Shown here: piece after piece, positions 1 through 7,440 of the stretch
Layout of the letters: each line of letters begins with the position of its first letter
Position numbering within the stretch: position 1 is the first letter of the stretch
Assembly (NCBI GenBank): GCA_046566095.1
Contig: JBKHXI010000021.1
Location: 1 to 7,508, forward strand
Length of the DNA: 7,508 nucleotides
Reading direction: 5' to 3'
From: CAMPJU01 sp046566095
GTDB lineage: Bacteria > Pseudomonadota > Gammaproteobacteria > Xanthomonadales > Xanthomonadaceae
Notes under the pieces: model-generated
Database searches by the model: none
What the model saw: the letters and a program-made list of their open reading frames with translations, nothing else
Told to the model about the DNA's origin: nothing
Position numbers and translations under genes: made by a program

Positions 1-206
1 TGCGCGCGCCAGGCCCGCTGGCCGGATTCGAACGCCGCCTGGGCCGCCGCCTCTCGCGCGGCGGCGGCCTCGTCGCCGGCATCGGGAGTGCGCTGGCAGG
101 CCATCGGCCCAGCGTACATCAGCGCCAGCGCCATGAGCAGCGCCGTGTTCGGATGCCGGCCCGGAAAACCGCTACGCGGCGCTCCGCAGCCGCGCGCCGG
201 GTCCAC
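1..206 (-). CDS. Partial gene for a small exported or lipoprotein-like protein (C-terminus outside the window)
   Basis: An open frame of 68 codons begins at a GTG (206-204) and runs off the left edge. I chose this start because an AGGGG sequence lies 9 nt upstream, inside the last codons of mutL. An internal ATG at 134 would leave a hydrophobic start with no positive charge. The N-terminus has arginines up to residue 17, then a hydrophobic run (about residues 21-35) ending in PMAC at 34-37. Cys37 could be a lipidated cysteine, but the proline three residues before it makes the lipobox poor. After it comes an Ala/Glu-rich stretch and then FESGQRAWRA. I do not recognise the family with confidence. 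The FExxQRAWRA segment faintly resembles the beginning of DUF1684 lipoproteins, which is only a guess. Only 2 nt separate its start from the mutL stop, so it is probably cotranscribed and translationally coupled with mutL. Confidence 0.55.
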   Translation of the reverse strand, partial: MDPARGCGAPRSGFPGRHPNTALLMALALMYAGPMACQRTPDAGDEAAAAREAAAQAAFESGQRAWRA

Positions 207-208
207 GC

Positions 209-2029
<1,821 letters not shown>

Positions 2030-2113
2030 GGAGGGCCGGCGCTTGCCGCGCGCTCGAGTCTTCGGGAACGGACCCCATCTTAGGCGGTCGCCGCCGCCGG
2101 CGTCGCGCTTCGC

Positions 2114-3643
2114 TCAGGGGCTGCCGCCCGCGCTCGCACCGCCCTCGGCCGCCGCCGCGCGCGCGGCGAACAGCGTGCCCGGCGGCGGCTGCCGGGTGAA
2201 GTAGCCGGTCACGCCATCGAGCACGGCCCCGGCGATCATGCGCTGGAACGCCGGGTCGGCCAGCCGGCGTTCCTCTTCCGGATTGGAGATGAAGGCGGTC
2301 TCCACCAGCATCGCCGGCATGTCCGAGGTGCGCAGCACCGCGAAGTTGGCGCGCTCGACCTGGCGCTTGTGCACGTTGCCGACGCGATGCAGGCCGGCCA
2401 GCACCTGCGCGGCGGCGTCCTCGGAGGCCTTCATGTTGCCGCTCTGGGTCAGGTCGAGCAGCACCGAGGTCAGGGTATGGTCGGCGGCCGGCAGGCGCGC
2501 GCCGCCGATCAGGTCGGCCGCGTTCTCCTTTTCCGCCAGCCAGCGGGCGCGCTGCGATGAGGCGCCCTTGAGCGAGAGCACGTACACCGAGGAGCCCTTG
2601 GCGTTGCGGTTCTCGGCGCCGTCGGCGTGGATCGAGATGAACATGTCGGCGCCGGCCCGGCGCGCCATCCGCGAACGCTCGTGCAGCGGGATGAAGACGT
2701 CGCGGTCGCGGACCAGGTAGGCCTTCAGGCCCGGGGTCGCGTCGACCTGGCGCGCCAGTTCGCGGGCGATCGCGAGGTTGACGTCCTTCTCGCGGTGGCC
2801 GCCCAGGCCGATGGCGCCCGGATCCTGGCCGCCGTGGCCGGCGTCGATGGCGATCAGCAGCGGCCGCATCGGCCCGCGCAGATCCTGCAGGCTGCGCGCG
2901 GGCGCAGCCGGCGGCGGCGCGGCGGCGGCAGCGGCAACCGGCGGATCCGCCGGAGCGGCGGCGGGCGCCATGGGCCGCGGCTGCAGCGCGGCCCGGGCCG
3001 GGCCCGGGGGCTGCGGGGCCGTCCGCAATGCGGGCAGGCTGGCGATCAGGCGCGAGGTCGCGTCCGCCGAGGACGCGGCCGGATCGGCGCCGCCCGCCTG
3101 CGCCGCCGCGGCGTCCGCATCCGGCAGGCCGGCGAGGATGGCGCGGGCCCGCGCGGTTTCGTCGCCCGTGGCCGGCACGCCGGATACGGCGGGCGCAGCG
3201 GCAGCGGCGGCCCGGGTACCGGCGGCGGCCAGCGGATCGCCGTCCCCCGGCCACTCCAGCACCAGGCGCGCGCCCTCGGGCGCGGGTTCCAGGCGCGGTG
3301 CGAGCGCCGCCACCGGGGCGGCCAGGTCGAACACGATCCGGGTGGTGCCCGGCACCGGCTGGCCGCTGCGCACCGCGCGCACGATGCCCTTGCCCGCGGG
3401 CAGCACGGCAGCGCGCGAAAGAGCGACGCCGGGCAGGTCCACCACCAGCCGGTCCGGTGAGCTGAGCGAGAGCAGGCTGTAGCCCGCCGGGGCGTCGAGC
3501 AGGAGTTCGGCGCGGGTGCCCGTGGCGCCGGTATCCAGCCGCAAGCCCTTGATTTCGGAGGCCTGCACCAGCTGGCAGCAGATCGCGACCGGCAGCGCGA
3601 TGCCGAGCAGGAGGCGCTGCAGGAGGGTCGCGCTCACTCGCAT
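2114..3643 (-). CDS. amiC: N-acetylmuramoyl-L-alanine amidase with AMIN domain (AmiC/AmiB family)
   Basis: A 509-residue periplasmic zinc amidase that cuts the bond between MurNAc and L-Ala, splitting septal peptidoglycan so daughter cells separate. Residues 1-28 look like a Sec signal peptide (hydrophobic 11-26, likely cut after VQA); no twin-arginine motif is seen, although E. coli AmiC uses Tat. An AMIN domain (about 30-130) should target the protein to the septum. An Ala/Pro-rich linker follows (about 138-255). The Amidase_3 domain spans about 261-485, with IAIDAGHGG (264-272), HREKD (283-287), SIHAD (337-341) and LVETAFISN (446-454). His270, Glu285 and His339 are the predicted zinc ligands and Glu448 the catalytic acid. 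The tail after 485 is short and low in complexity, with no LysM domain. The conserved locus is amiB in E. coli, but the domain layout is AmiC-like, hence the symbol. Such enzymes usually need EnvC/NlpD activators, not present here. The start at 3643 lacks a clear ribosome binding site. Confidence 0.95.
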   Translation of the reverse strand: MRVSATLLQRLLLGIALPVAICCQLVQASEIKGLRLDTGATGTRAELLLDAPAGYSLLSLSSPDRLVVDLPGVALSRAAVLPAGKGIVRAVRSGQPVPGTTRIVFDLAAPVAALAPRLEPAPEGARLVLEWPGDGDPLAAAGTRAAAAAAPAVSGVPATGDETARARAILAGLPDADAAAAQAGGADPAASSADATSRLIASLPALRTAPQPPGPARAALQPRPMAPAAAPADPPVAAAAAAPPPAAPARSLQDLRGPMRPLLIAIDAGHGGQDPGAIGLGGHREKDVNLAIARELARQVDATPGLKAYLVRDRDVFIPLHERSRMARRAGADMFISIHADGAENRNAKGSSVYVLSLKGASSQRARWLAEKENAADLIGGARLPAADHTLTSVLLDLTQSGNMKASEDAAAQVLAGLHRVGNVHKRQVERANFAVLRTSDMPAMLVETAFISNPEEERRLADPAFQRMIAGAVLDGVTGYFTRQPPPGTLFAARAAAAEGGASAGGSP

Positions 3644-3650
3644 GCGCCCG

Positions 3651-3679
3651 ATTCAAGCACCATCACCCGGGAATTACAA
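3651..3679 (-). promoter_or_regulatory. Candidate amidase promoter in the tsaE-amidase gap
   Basis: The 78-nt gap 3644-3721 is clearly richer in A/T than its surroundings. On the minus strand TTGTAA (3679-3674) and TTGAAT (3656-3651) are separated by exactly 17 nt, each matching 4 of 6 sigma-70 consensus bases. The -10 ends 7 nt before the ATG at 3643, so transcription from it would give a leaderless or nearly leaderless mRNA. An overlapping alternative -10, TGTAAT (3678-3673, 5 of 6), would give a leader of about 20 nt but has no recognisable -35. Both readings are inference; the amidase may also be read through from nnr-tsaE. Confidence 0.35.
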
Positions 3680-3721
3680 GCGCTTTTTCCTTGCGAATCC
3701 GGGGCCTGTAGGCACTTCCTG

Positions 3722-4225
3722 TCACTGCGATGGAGAAAGTGCCCGCAAGTCGGGTTCCTGAACGAGGCGCGCCAGCCAGTCGCGCCCGGCCGGGGATGCG
3801 GCCGACAGCGCGGCCCGGCGGCCGTCGCCGTCCAGGGCGAGCGCGATCCGCAGGTCGGCGCCGGGCAGCCCGCGCCCGCCCCGCTCGGGCCACTCCACCA
3901 GCCACAGCACCACCCCCGCCTCGTCCAGGGCGAGGAATTCCAGCTCGGCGGCATCGCCGATGCGGTACAGGTCCAGGTGCAGGGCCTCGCCCTGCGGCAG
4001 CGGGTAACGCTCGACCAGGGTGTAGGTCGGGCTGCGGATCGCGCCGGTCACCCCCTTCGCCCGCAACCAGGCCCGGGCCAGGGTGGATTTCCCGGCGCCC
4101 AGACCGCCCTGCAGGTGGACGACCGCCGGCGCCGGCGCGGTCGCCGCGAGCAGGGCGCCGAGGGCTTCGGTGGCGGCCGGGTCGGCCAGCCGCAGCGCCA
4201 AGGCGTCGAACGGGGCTGCCGGCAT
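3722..4225 (-). CDS. tsaE: tRNA threonylcarbamoyladenosine biosynthesis ATPase TsaE
   Basis: A 167-residue P-loop ATPase that, with TsaB and TsaD, drives N6-threonylcarbamoylation of A37 in ANN-decoding tRNAs in the cytoplasm. The Walker A motif is GGLGAGKST (40-48). Further family motifs are SPTYTLVERY (65-74), HLDLYRI (83-89) and LVEWPERG (109-116). The length is typical of the family (E. coli TsaE is about 153). I chose the ATG at 4225-4223, which lies 2 nt after the nnr stop. A GTG two codons earlier (4231-4229) overlaps the nnr TGA as GTGA and would add two residues. Either start implies translational coupling to nnr, and no strong ribosome binding site is visible. The nnr-tsaE pairing is the usual gammaproteobacterial arrangement. 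Confidence 0.95.
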   Translation of the reverse strand: MPAAPFDALALRLADPAATEALGALLAATAPAPAVVHLQGGLGAGKSTLARAWLRAKGVTGAIRSPTYTLVERYPLPQGEALHLDLYRIGDAAELEFLALDEAGVVLWLVEWPERGGRGLPGADLRIALALDGDGRRAALSAASPAGRDWLARLVQEPDLRALSPSQ

Positions 4226-4227
4226 GT

Positions 4228-5778
4228 TCACGACTGCCCGGGATTGGCCAGGCGCCGCAGCCAGGGCAGCAGGTCCGAAGCCAGCAGGCCGCGCCCGCCG
4301 GCCTCGGCCGCGGCGCGGTCGCCGGCGAGAGCGTGCAGCAGGGCGCCGGCGCTGGCCGCCGCGTAGCCGGGCAGGCCCTGGCCGCGCAGGCCGGCCACCA
4401 CCCCGGTCAGCAGGTCGCCCATGCCGCCGGAGGCCATGCCCGGGTTGCCCGCGTCCACCACGCGGCCGCGCTCTCCCGGGGCGAAGACCAGGGTGCCGGC
4501 GCCCTTGAGCACGACGATCGCGCCATAGCGCTCGCACAGGGCGCGCGCCGCGCCGAAGCGGTCGGCCTGCACGGCTGCGGTGTCGCAGTCCAGCAGGCGC
4601 GCGGCCTCGCCCGGGTGCGGGGTGAGGATCGAACCCGGCGCCAGCGCACGCGGGCCGCGCGCCAGCAGGCTGAGCGCGTCGGCGTCGAGCACCAGCGGCT
4701 TACCCGATGCCAGCGCGGCCGCGAACAGCACCCGCCCCCACGGCTGCAGGCCGAGGCCGGGGCCGAGCGCCACCACGTCGGCGCGTTCGAGCGGCGCATG
4801 GATGTCGGCGGCGCGCTCGACCGCGAGCGCCATCGCCTCGGGCCGGCGCACCAGCAGCATGCCGACGTGGGCCTCGCGGGTGGCGACCTCGACCAGCCCG
4901 GCCCCGCAGCGCAGCGCCGCCTCCGCGCACAAGGCGATGGCGCCGCCATGGCCGAGGTCCCCGCCGATGCACAGCACCCGGCCGAACAGGCCCTTGTGGA
5001 CGTCGCGCGGGCGCGGCGGCAACGCCTGCAGCAGCGAGGGCGCGGCCAGCAGCTCGGCCACCGGCGACGCGGCCCCGTAGGCGGCCTCGTCGACGTCCAG
5101 CGGCGCCAGTTCGAGCACGCCGGCCAGGTCCAGCGCCGGTCCGGTGCGCAGGCCCGCCTTGGCGGCGATGAACTCGACCGTGCGCGCGGCCCGCACCGCC
5201 GCGCCCGGCGCGCTGCCGCGCTCGGCGTCGAGCCCGCTGGGCACGTCCAGCGCCAGCACCGGCGCGGGATGGGCGTCGATCGCGGCGATCAATCCGGCCG
5301 CGTCCGCTTCCGGCGCCCGGTCCAGGCCGATGCCGAACAGCGCGTCCACCACCAGGTCGGCGGCCGGCAGCGCGCCGGCGAACTGCGCCGGGCGCACGCC
5401 GCGGGCGGCGCAGTCGGCGGCGGCGCGCTGCGCCAGTGCGCTGCGCGGGGCCTGCCCGGGCAGGTGCAGCAGGCGCACGTCGCGCCCGGAATCCAGGGCG
5501 TAGCGCGCCAGCACGTAGCCGTCGCCACCGTTGTTGCCCGGCCCGCAGACCACCACGATGCGCTGCGCCTGCGGCCAGTGGCGCAGGGCCTGGCGCCAGG
5601 CGGCGCGGCCGGCCCGGCGCATCAGTTCGAAGCCGTCGCCGCCCAGGGCTTCGACCGCGCGCGCCTCGATCGCGCGCAGGCCGGCGACGTCGTACAGCGC
5701 CGGCGCCGTCCGCAGGGGTCGCGACGACATCGCCGGTGCCGCGGCGGCTTGCCCGGCGGGCGCGGAAAAGGCGGACAT
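4228..5778 (-). CDS. nnr: Bifunctional NAD(P)H-hydrate epimerase / ADP-dependent NAD(P)H-hydrate dehydratase (YjeF)
   Basis: A 516-residue cytoplasmic metabolite-repair enzyme. The N-terminal NnrE half (about 28-240) interconverts the R and S forms of hydrated NAD(P)H. The C-terminal NnrD half (about 245-510) dehydrates the S form back to NAD(P)H using ADP. NnrE shows VVCGPGNNGGDGYVLAR (76-92), DALFGIGLDR (145-154) and DVPSGLDA (178-185). NnrD, of ribokinase-like fold, shows HKGLFGRVLCIGG (261-273), ALGPGLG (337-343), LDADAL (364-369), LTPHPGE (385-391) and NPGMASGGMGDLLTGV (445-460), with Asp455 as the predicted catalytic residue. Length agrees with the family (E. coli 515). The first about 25 residues are Ala-rich and not conserved, so a start at Met17 (ATG 5730) is possible; neither ATG has a good ribosome binding site. 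I keep 5778 because a -10-like box lies just upstream. It is the first gene of the leftward train. Confidence 0.96.
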   Translation of the reverse strand: MSAFSAPAGQAAAAPAMSSRPLRTAPALYDVAGLRAIEARAVEALGGDGFELMRRAGRAAWRQALRHWPQAQRIVVVCGPGNNGGDGYVLARYALDSGRDVRLLHLPGQAPRSALAQRAAADCAARGVRPAQFAGALPAADLVVDALFGIGLDRAPEADAAGLIAAIDAHPAPVLALDVPSGLDAERGSAPGAAVRAARTVEFIAAKAGLRTGPALDLAGVLELAPLDVDEAAYGAASPVAELLAAPSLLQALPPRPRDVHKGLFGRVLCIGGDLGHGGAIALCAEAALRCGAGLVEVATREAHVGMLLVRRPEAMALAVERAADIHAPLERADVVALGPGLGLQPWGRVLFAAALASGKPLVLDADALSLLARGPRALAPGSILTPHPGEAARLLDCDTAAVQADRFGAARALCERYGAIVVLKGAGTLVFAPGERGRVVDAGNPGMASGGMGDLLTGVVAGLRGQGLPGYAAASAGALLHALAGDRAAAEAGGRGLLASDLLPWLRRLANPGQS

Positions 5779-5784
5779 GCGGCG

Positions 5785-5790
5785 ATTCTA
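5785..5790 (-). promoter_or_regulatory. Candidate -10 element of nnr
   Basis: On the minus strand TAGAAT matches 5 of 6 bases of TATAAT and ends 6 nt before the nnr ATG at 5778. The expected transcription start would fall on or beside the A of the ATG, giving a leaderless mRNA. No TTGACA-like -35 is seen at 16-18 nt. The box shares two bases with the queG -10 on the other strand. Confidence 0.4.
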
Positions 5791-5794
5791 TACT
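5789..5794 (+). promoter_or_regulatory. Candidate -10 element of queG
   Basis: TATACT matches 5 of 6 bases of TATAAT and ends 6 nt before the queG ATG at 5801, again predicting a leaderless transcript. The whole divergent spacer is only 22 bp, so any -35 must lie inside nnr coding sequence. None is convincing at 16-18 nt spacing. The AT-rich patch 5785-5794 stands out sharply in this GC-rich region. Confidence 0.45.
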
Positions 5795-5800
5795 CGCGCC

Positions 5801-6913
5801 ATGACCGCCCCCGCGCCCCGACGCGGCGCCCGCGCGCCGGGTCACGATTCCGACCGCGCCGTCGCGCCCGACCCGGCGGCGCTGGCCCTGCGGGTCAAGG
5901 CGCTGGCCGGCGAGCTGGGCTTCCAGCGCTGCGGCATCGCCGGGATCGAGCTGGGCGAGGACGAGGCGCACCTGCGCGACTGGCTGGCGCGCGGGCTGTA
6001 CGGCTCGATGGACTGGATGGCGCGCCACGGCGACAGGCGCGCGCGGCCGGCGCAGCTGGTGCCCGGCACGCTGCGGGTGGTGTCGGTCGGGCTGGACTAC
6101 GGCCAGGATGCGGACGCGGCCTGGGCCAACCTGGCCGACGGCGAGCGCGCCTACGTCGCCCGCTACGCGCTGGGCCGCGACTACCACAAGCTGATGCGGG
6201 CGCGGCTGCAGAGGCTGGCCGACCGCATCGCCGCCGAGGTCGGTCCGTTCGGGCACCGGGTGTTCGTGGATTCGGCGCCGGTGCTCGAGCGCGCGCTGGC
6301 GCGCAACGCGGGGCTGGGCTGGATCGGCAAGCACACCTGCCTGATCGACAAGGACGGCGGCTCCTGGTTCTTTCTCGGCGAGATCTACCTGGACCTGCCG
6401 CTGCCGGTGGACGCGCCGGCCAGCGCGCACTGCGGCAGCTGCAGGCGCTGCATCGACATCTGCCCGACCGCGGCGATCGTGGCGCCCTACCGGCTCGATG
6501 CGCGCCGCTGCATTTCCTACCTCACCATCGAGCACGAGGGTCCGATCCCGGAGGAGCTGCGCGCGCCGATCGGCAACCGGATCTTCGGCTGCGACGACTG
6601 CCAGCTGGTCTGCCCCTGGAACAAGTTCGCGCGCCGCACGGACGAGCCGGACTTCCGCGCCCGCAACGGCCTGGACCGCGCCGGCCTGGCCGAGCTGTTC
6701 GCCTGGGAGGAGGACGAGTTCCTGCGCCGCACCGAGGGCTCGGCGATCCGCCGCAGCGGGCATCGCCGCTGGCTGCGCAACATCGCGGTGGCGCTGGGCA
6801 ACGCGCCCACCACGCCAGAGGTCGTTGCCGCGCTGCGATCGCGCGCCAGCCATCCGGACGACATGATCCGCGAGCACGTGGCCTGGGCTCTCGCCCGCCA
6901 TGGGATTTCCTGA
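5801..6913 (+). CDS. queG: Epoxyqueuosine reductase QueG
   Basis: A 370-residue cobalamin and iron-sulfur enzyme that reduces epoxyqueuosine to queuosine at the wobble position (34) of GUN-anticodon tRNAs, the last step of the pathway. The N-terminal cobalamin-binding part shows MDWMARHG (70-77), RYALGRDYHK (121-130), VDSAP (156-160, with Asp157 as the likely proton donor) and AGLGWIGKH (170-178). Two [4Fe-4S] clusters are bound by CGSCRRCIDICP (211-222) and CDDCQLVCP (264-272), with an extra cysteine at 237; all eight expected cysteines are present. The C-terminal part has EGSAIRRSGHRRWLRNIAVA (312-331), a HEAT-like segment found throughout the family. I chose the ATG at 5801 because the open frame extending upstream lies over nnr on the other strand. 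The first about 25 residues are not conserved. There is no ribosome binding site in the 22-bp spacer. No clear terminator follows the stop. Confidence 0.97.
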   Translation: MTAPAPRRGARAPGHDSDRAVAPDPAALALRVKALAGELGFQRCGIAGIELGEDEAHLRDWLARGLYGSMDWMARHGDRRARPAQLVPGTLRVVSVGLDYGQDADAAWANLADGERAYVARYALGRDYHKLMRARLQRLADRIAAEVGPFGHRVFVDSAPVLERALARNAGLGWIGKHTCLIDKDGGSWFFLGEIYLDLPLPVDAPASAHCGSCRRCIDICPTAAIVAPYRLDARRCISYLTIEHEGPIPEELRAPIGNRIFGCDDCQLVCPWNKFARRTDEPDFRARNGLDRAGLAELFAWEEDEFLRRTEGSAIRRSGHRRWLRNIAVALGNAPTTPEVVAALRSRASHPDDMIREHVAWALARHGIS

Positions 6914-6992
6914 GCCGCGGCCGCGAATCTTCGGAAGACGCCTGCGCGCCTGCAGCAGCCTCCGCCGCGCTGCGCCCCCCTCCACCGCCGCT

Positions 6993-7018
6993 GTCATTCC
7001 GAACGCAGTAAGGAATCC
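6993..7018. repeat. Dispersed repeat of the TCATTCC...GGAATCC type
   Basis: The sequence starts GTCATTCCGAACGCAGTA and ends AGGAATCC. ATTCC (6996-7000) can pair with GGAAT (7012-7016) across an 11-nt loop. Very similar 25-mers (TCATTCCGAxCGxAGxGAGGAATC) recur in many bacterial genomes, especially Xanthomonadaceae; this is from memory, not a search. GAATCC at 7013-7018 can instead pair with GGATTC at 7032-7037. It probably marks the beginning of a repeat-derived block. Confidence 0.5.
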
Positions 7019-7055
7019 GCTTGCCGCTGGTGGATTCGCGGGCTTGCGGACCGTC

Positions 7056-7169
7056 GCTGCGGCCTGGTGGCCGGAATTCGCTTTTCCCTCGGTCAGGGCA
7101 TCGTGCCCTGACTCGGGCGCTGGCCATCCATGGCCAGCTTGTCGCGAACACCGGCCACCAGGCCGCAGC
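7056..7169. repeat. Composite palindrome 1: 26-bp inverted repeat enclosing two hairpins
   Basis: The outer arms are 7056-7081 and 7144-7169, which are reverse complements at 24 of 26 positions; the two mismatches are adjacent, at 7075-7076 wide of the core in one arm and 7149-7150 in the other. Between them, 62 nt contain a perfect 9-bp hairpin with a 3-nt loop (7092-7100 with 7104-7112). They also contain a second 9-bp hairpin closed around CC (7119-7127 with 7130-7138). The whole could fold as a three-way structure in RNA or as a cruciform in DNA. No T-run follows on either strand, so it is not a standard terminator. I see no transposase. Confidence 0.85.
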
Positions 7170-7193
7170 TCGCGGGTGCGGTAGGTAAGACCG

Positions 7194-7233
7194 CTTCGCT
7201 CGACCATCCGAAGAGCCGATCTTGAAGTCGGCT
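7194..7233. repeat. Pair of short adjacent hairpins between the two composite palindromes
   Basis: CTTCG (7194-7198) pairs with CGAAG (7209-7213). Immediately after, AGCCGA (7214-7219) pairs with TCGGCT (7228-7233) around an 8-nt loop. The stems are short and one could arise by chance in GC-rich DNA, but back-to-back placement between two larger palindromes suggests a degenerate REP-like unit. Confidence 0.35.
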
Positions 7234-7234
7234 G

Positions 7235-7347
7235 CGGCGTCCGGTGGGCAGGGGATTGCGGAGCAGCGAACACGGATGTTCGCGCCCGCCTGAACGCCAT
7301 GGATGGTGATACCGCGGGCGGAGCAATCCCCTGCCCGCCGGACGCCG
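7235..7347. repeat. Composite palindrome 2: 25-bp inverted repeat enclosing two hairpins
   Basis: The outer arms are 7235-7259 and 7323-7347, matching at 24 of 25 positions. The 63-nt interior holds a 7-bp hairpin, GCGAACA with TGTTCGC around CGGA (7266-7283). It also holds a second stem, CGCCCGC with GCGGGCG (7283-7289 with 7314-7320), which encloses a smaller one, CGCCAT with ATGGTG (one G-T pair) around 7296-7309. The octamer GCGGAGCA occurs directly repeated at 7258-7265 and 7318-7325. Size and layout closely follow composite palindrome 1. Confidence 0.85.
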
Positions 7348-7421
7348 TCGATCCGGAGCCCCCAATGCCGCCGATCCGGATCCCAAGCGCCGTCAGCCAG
7401 AAGCCTGCGGGCGCACGGCAC

Positions 7422-7440
7422 GCATCGAAAGTGTCGATGC
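7422..7440. repeat. Short perfect hairpin
   Basis: GCATCGA (7422-7428) pairs perfectly with TCGATGC (7434-7440) around a 5-nt AAGTG loop. No T-run follows. It may be another member of the repeat cluster, or a fragment of a larger repeat that continues past the window edge. Confidence 0.45.

Noticed and set aside
2030..2113. A terminator or strong promoter between the amidase gene and mutL
   Set aside because: Only a diffuse GC-rich self-complementary stretch and a lone TAAGAT are present, with no T-run and no -35, so neither can be claimed.
3730..7011. A 1093-codon plus-strand open frame crossing tsaE, nnr and queG
   Set aside because: It overlaps three confidently assigned genes in other frames and has a low-complexity Arg/Ala/Gly-rich translation. 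Its length reflects the scarcity of stop codons in GC-rich DNA.
7082..7112. A rho-independent terminator after queG, using the TTTT at 7082-7085 and the 9-bp hairpin
   Set aside because: The T-run lies before the hairpin on the plus strand and reads as an A-run after it on the minus strand, so it is wrong for a terminator in either direction.
4700..7300. An 866-codon minus-strand open frame across the repeats, queG and part of nnr
   Set aside because: It is antisense to queG and out of frame with nnr, with no domain. Its beginning lies inside composite palindrome 2.
6522..7421. A 299-codon minus-strand open frame starting beyond the repeats and ending inside queG
   Set aside because: It reads through both composite palindromes and about 390 bp of antisense queG. 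Similar hypothetical proteins may well be annotated from this repeat type, but the coding potential is explained by the repeats.
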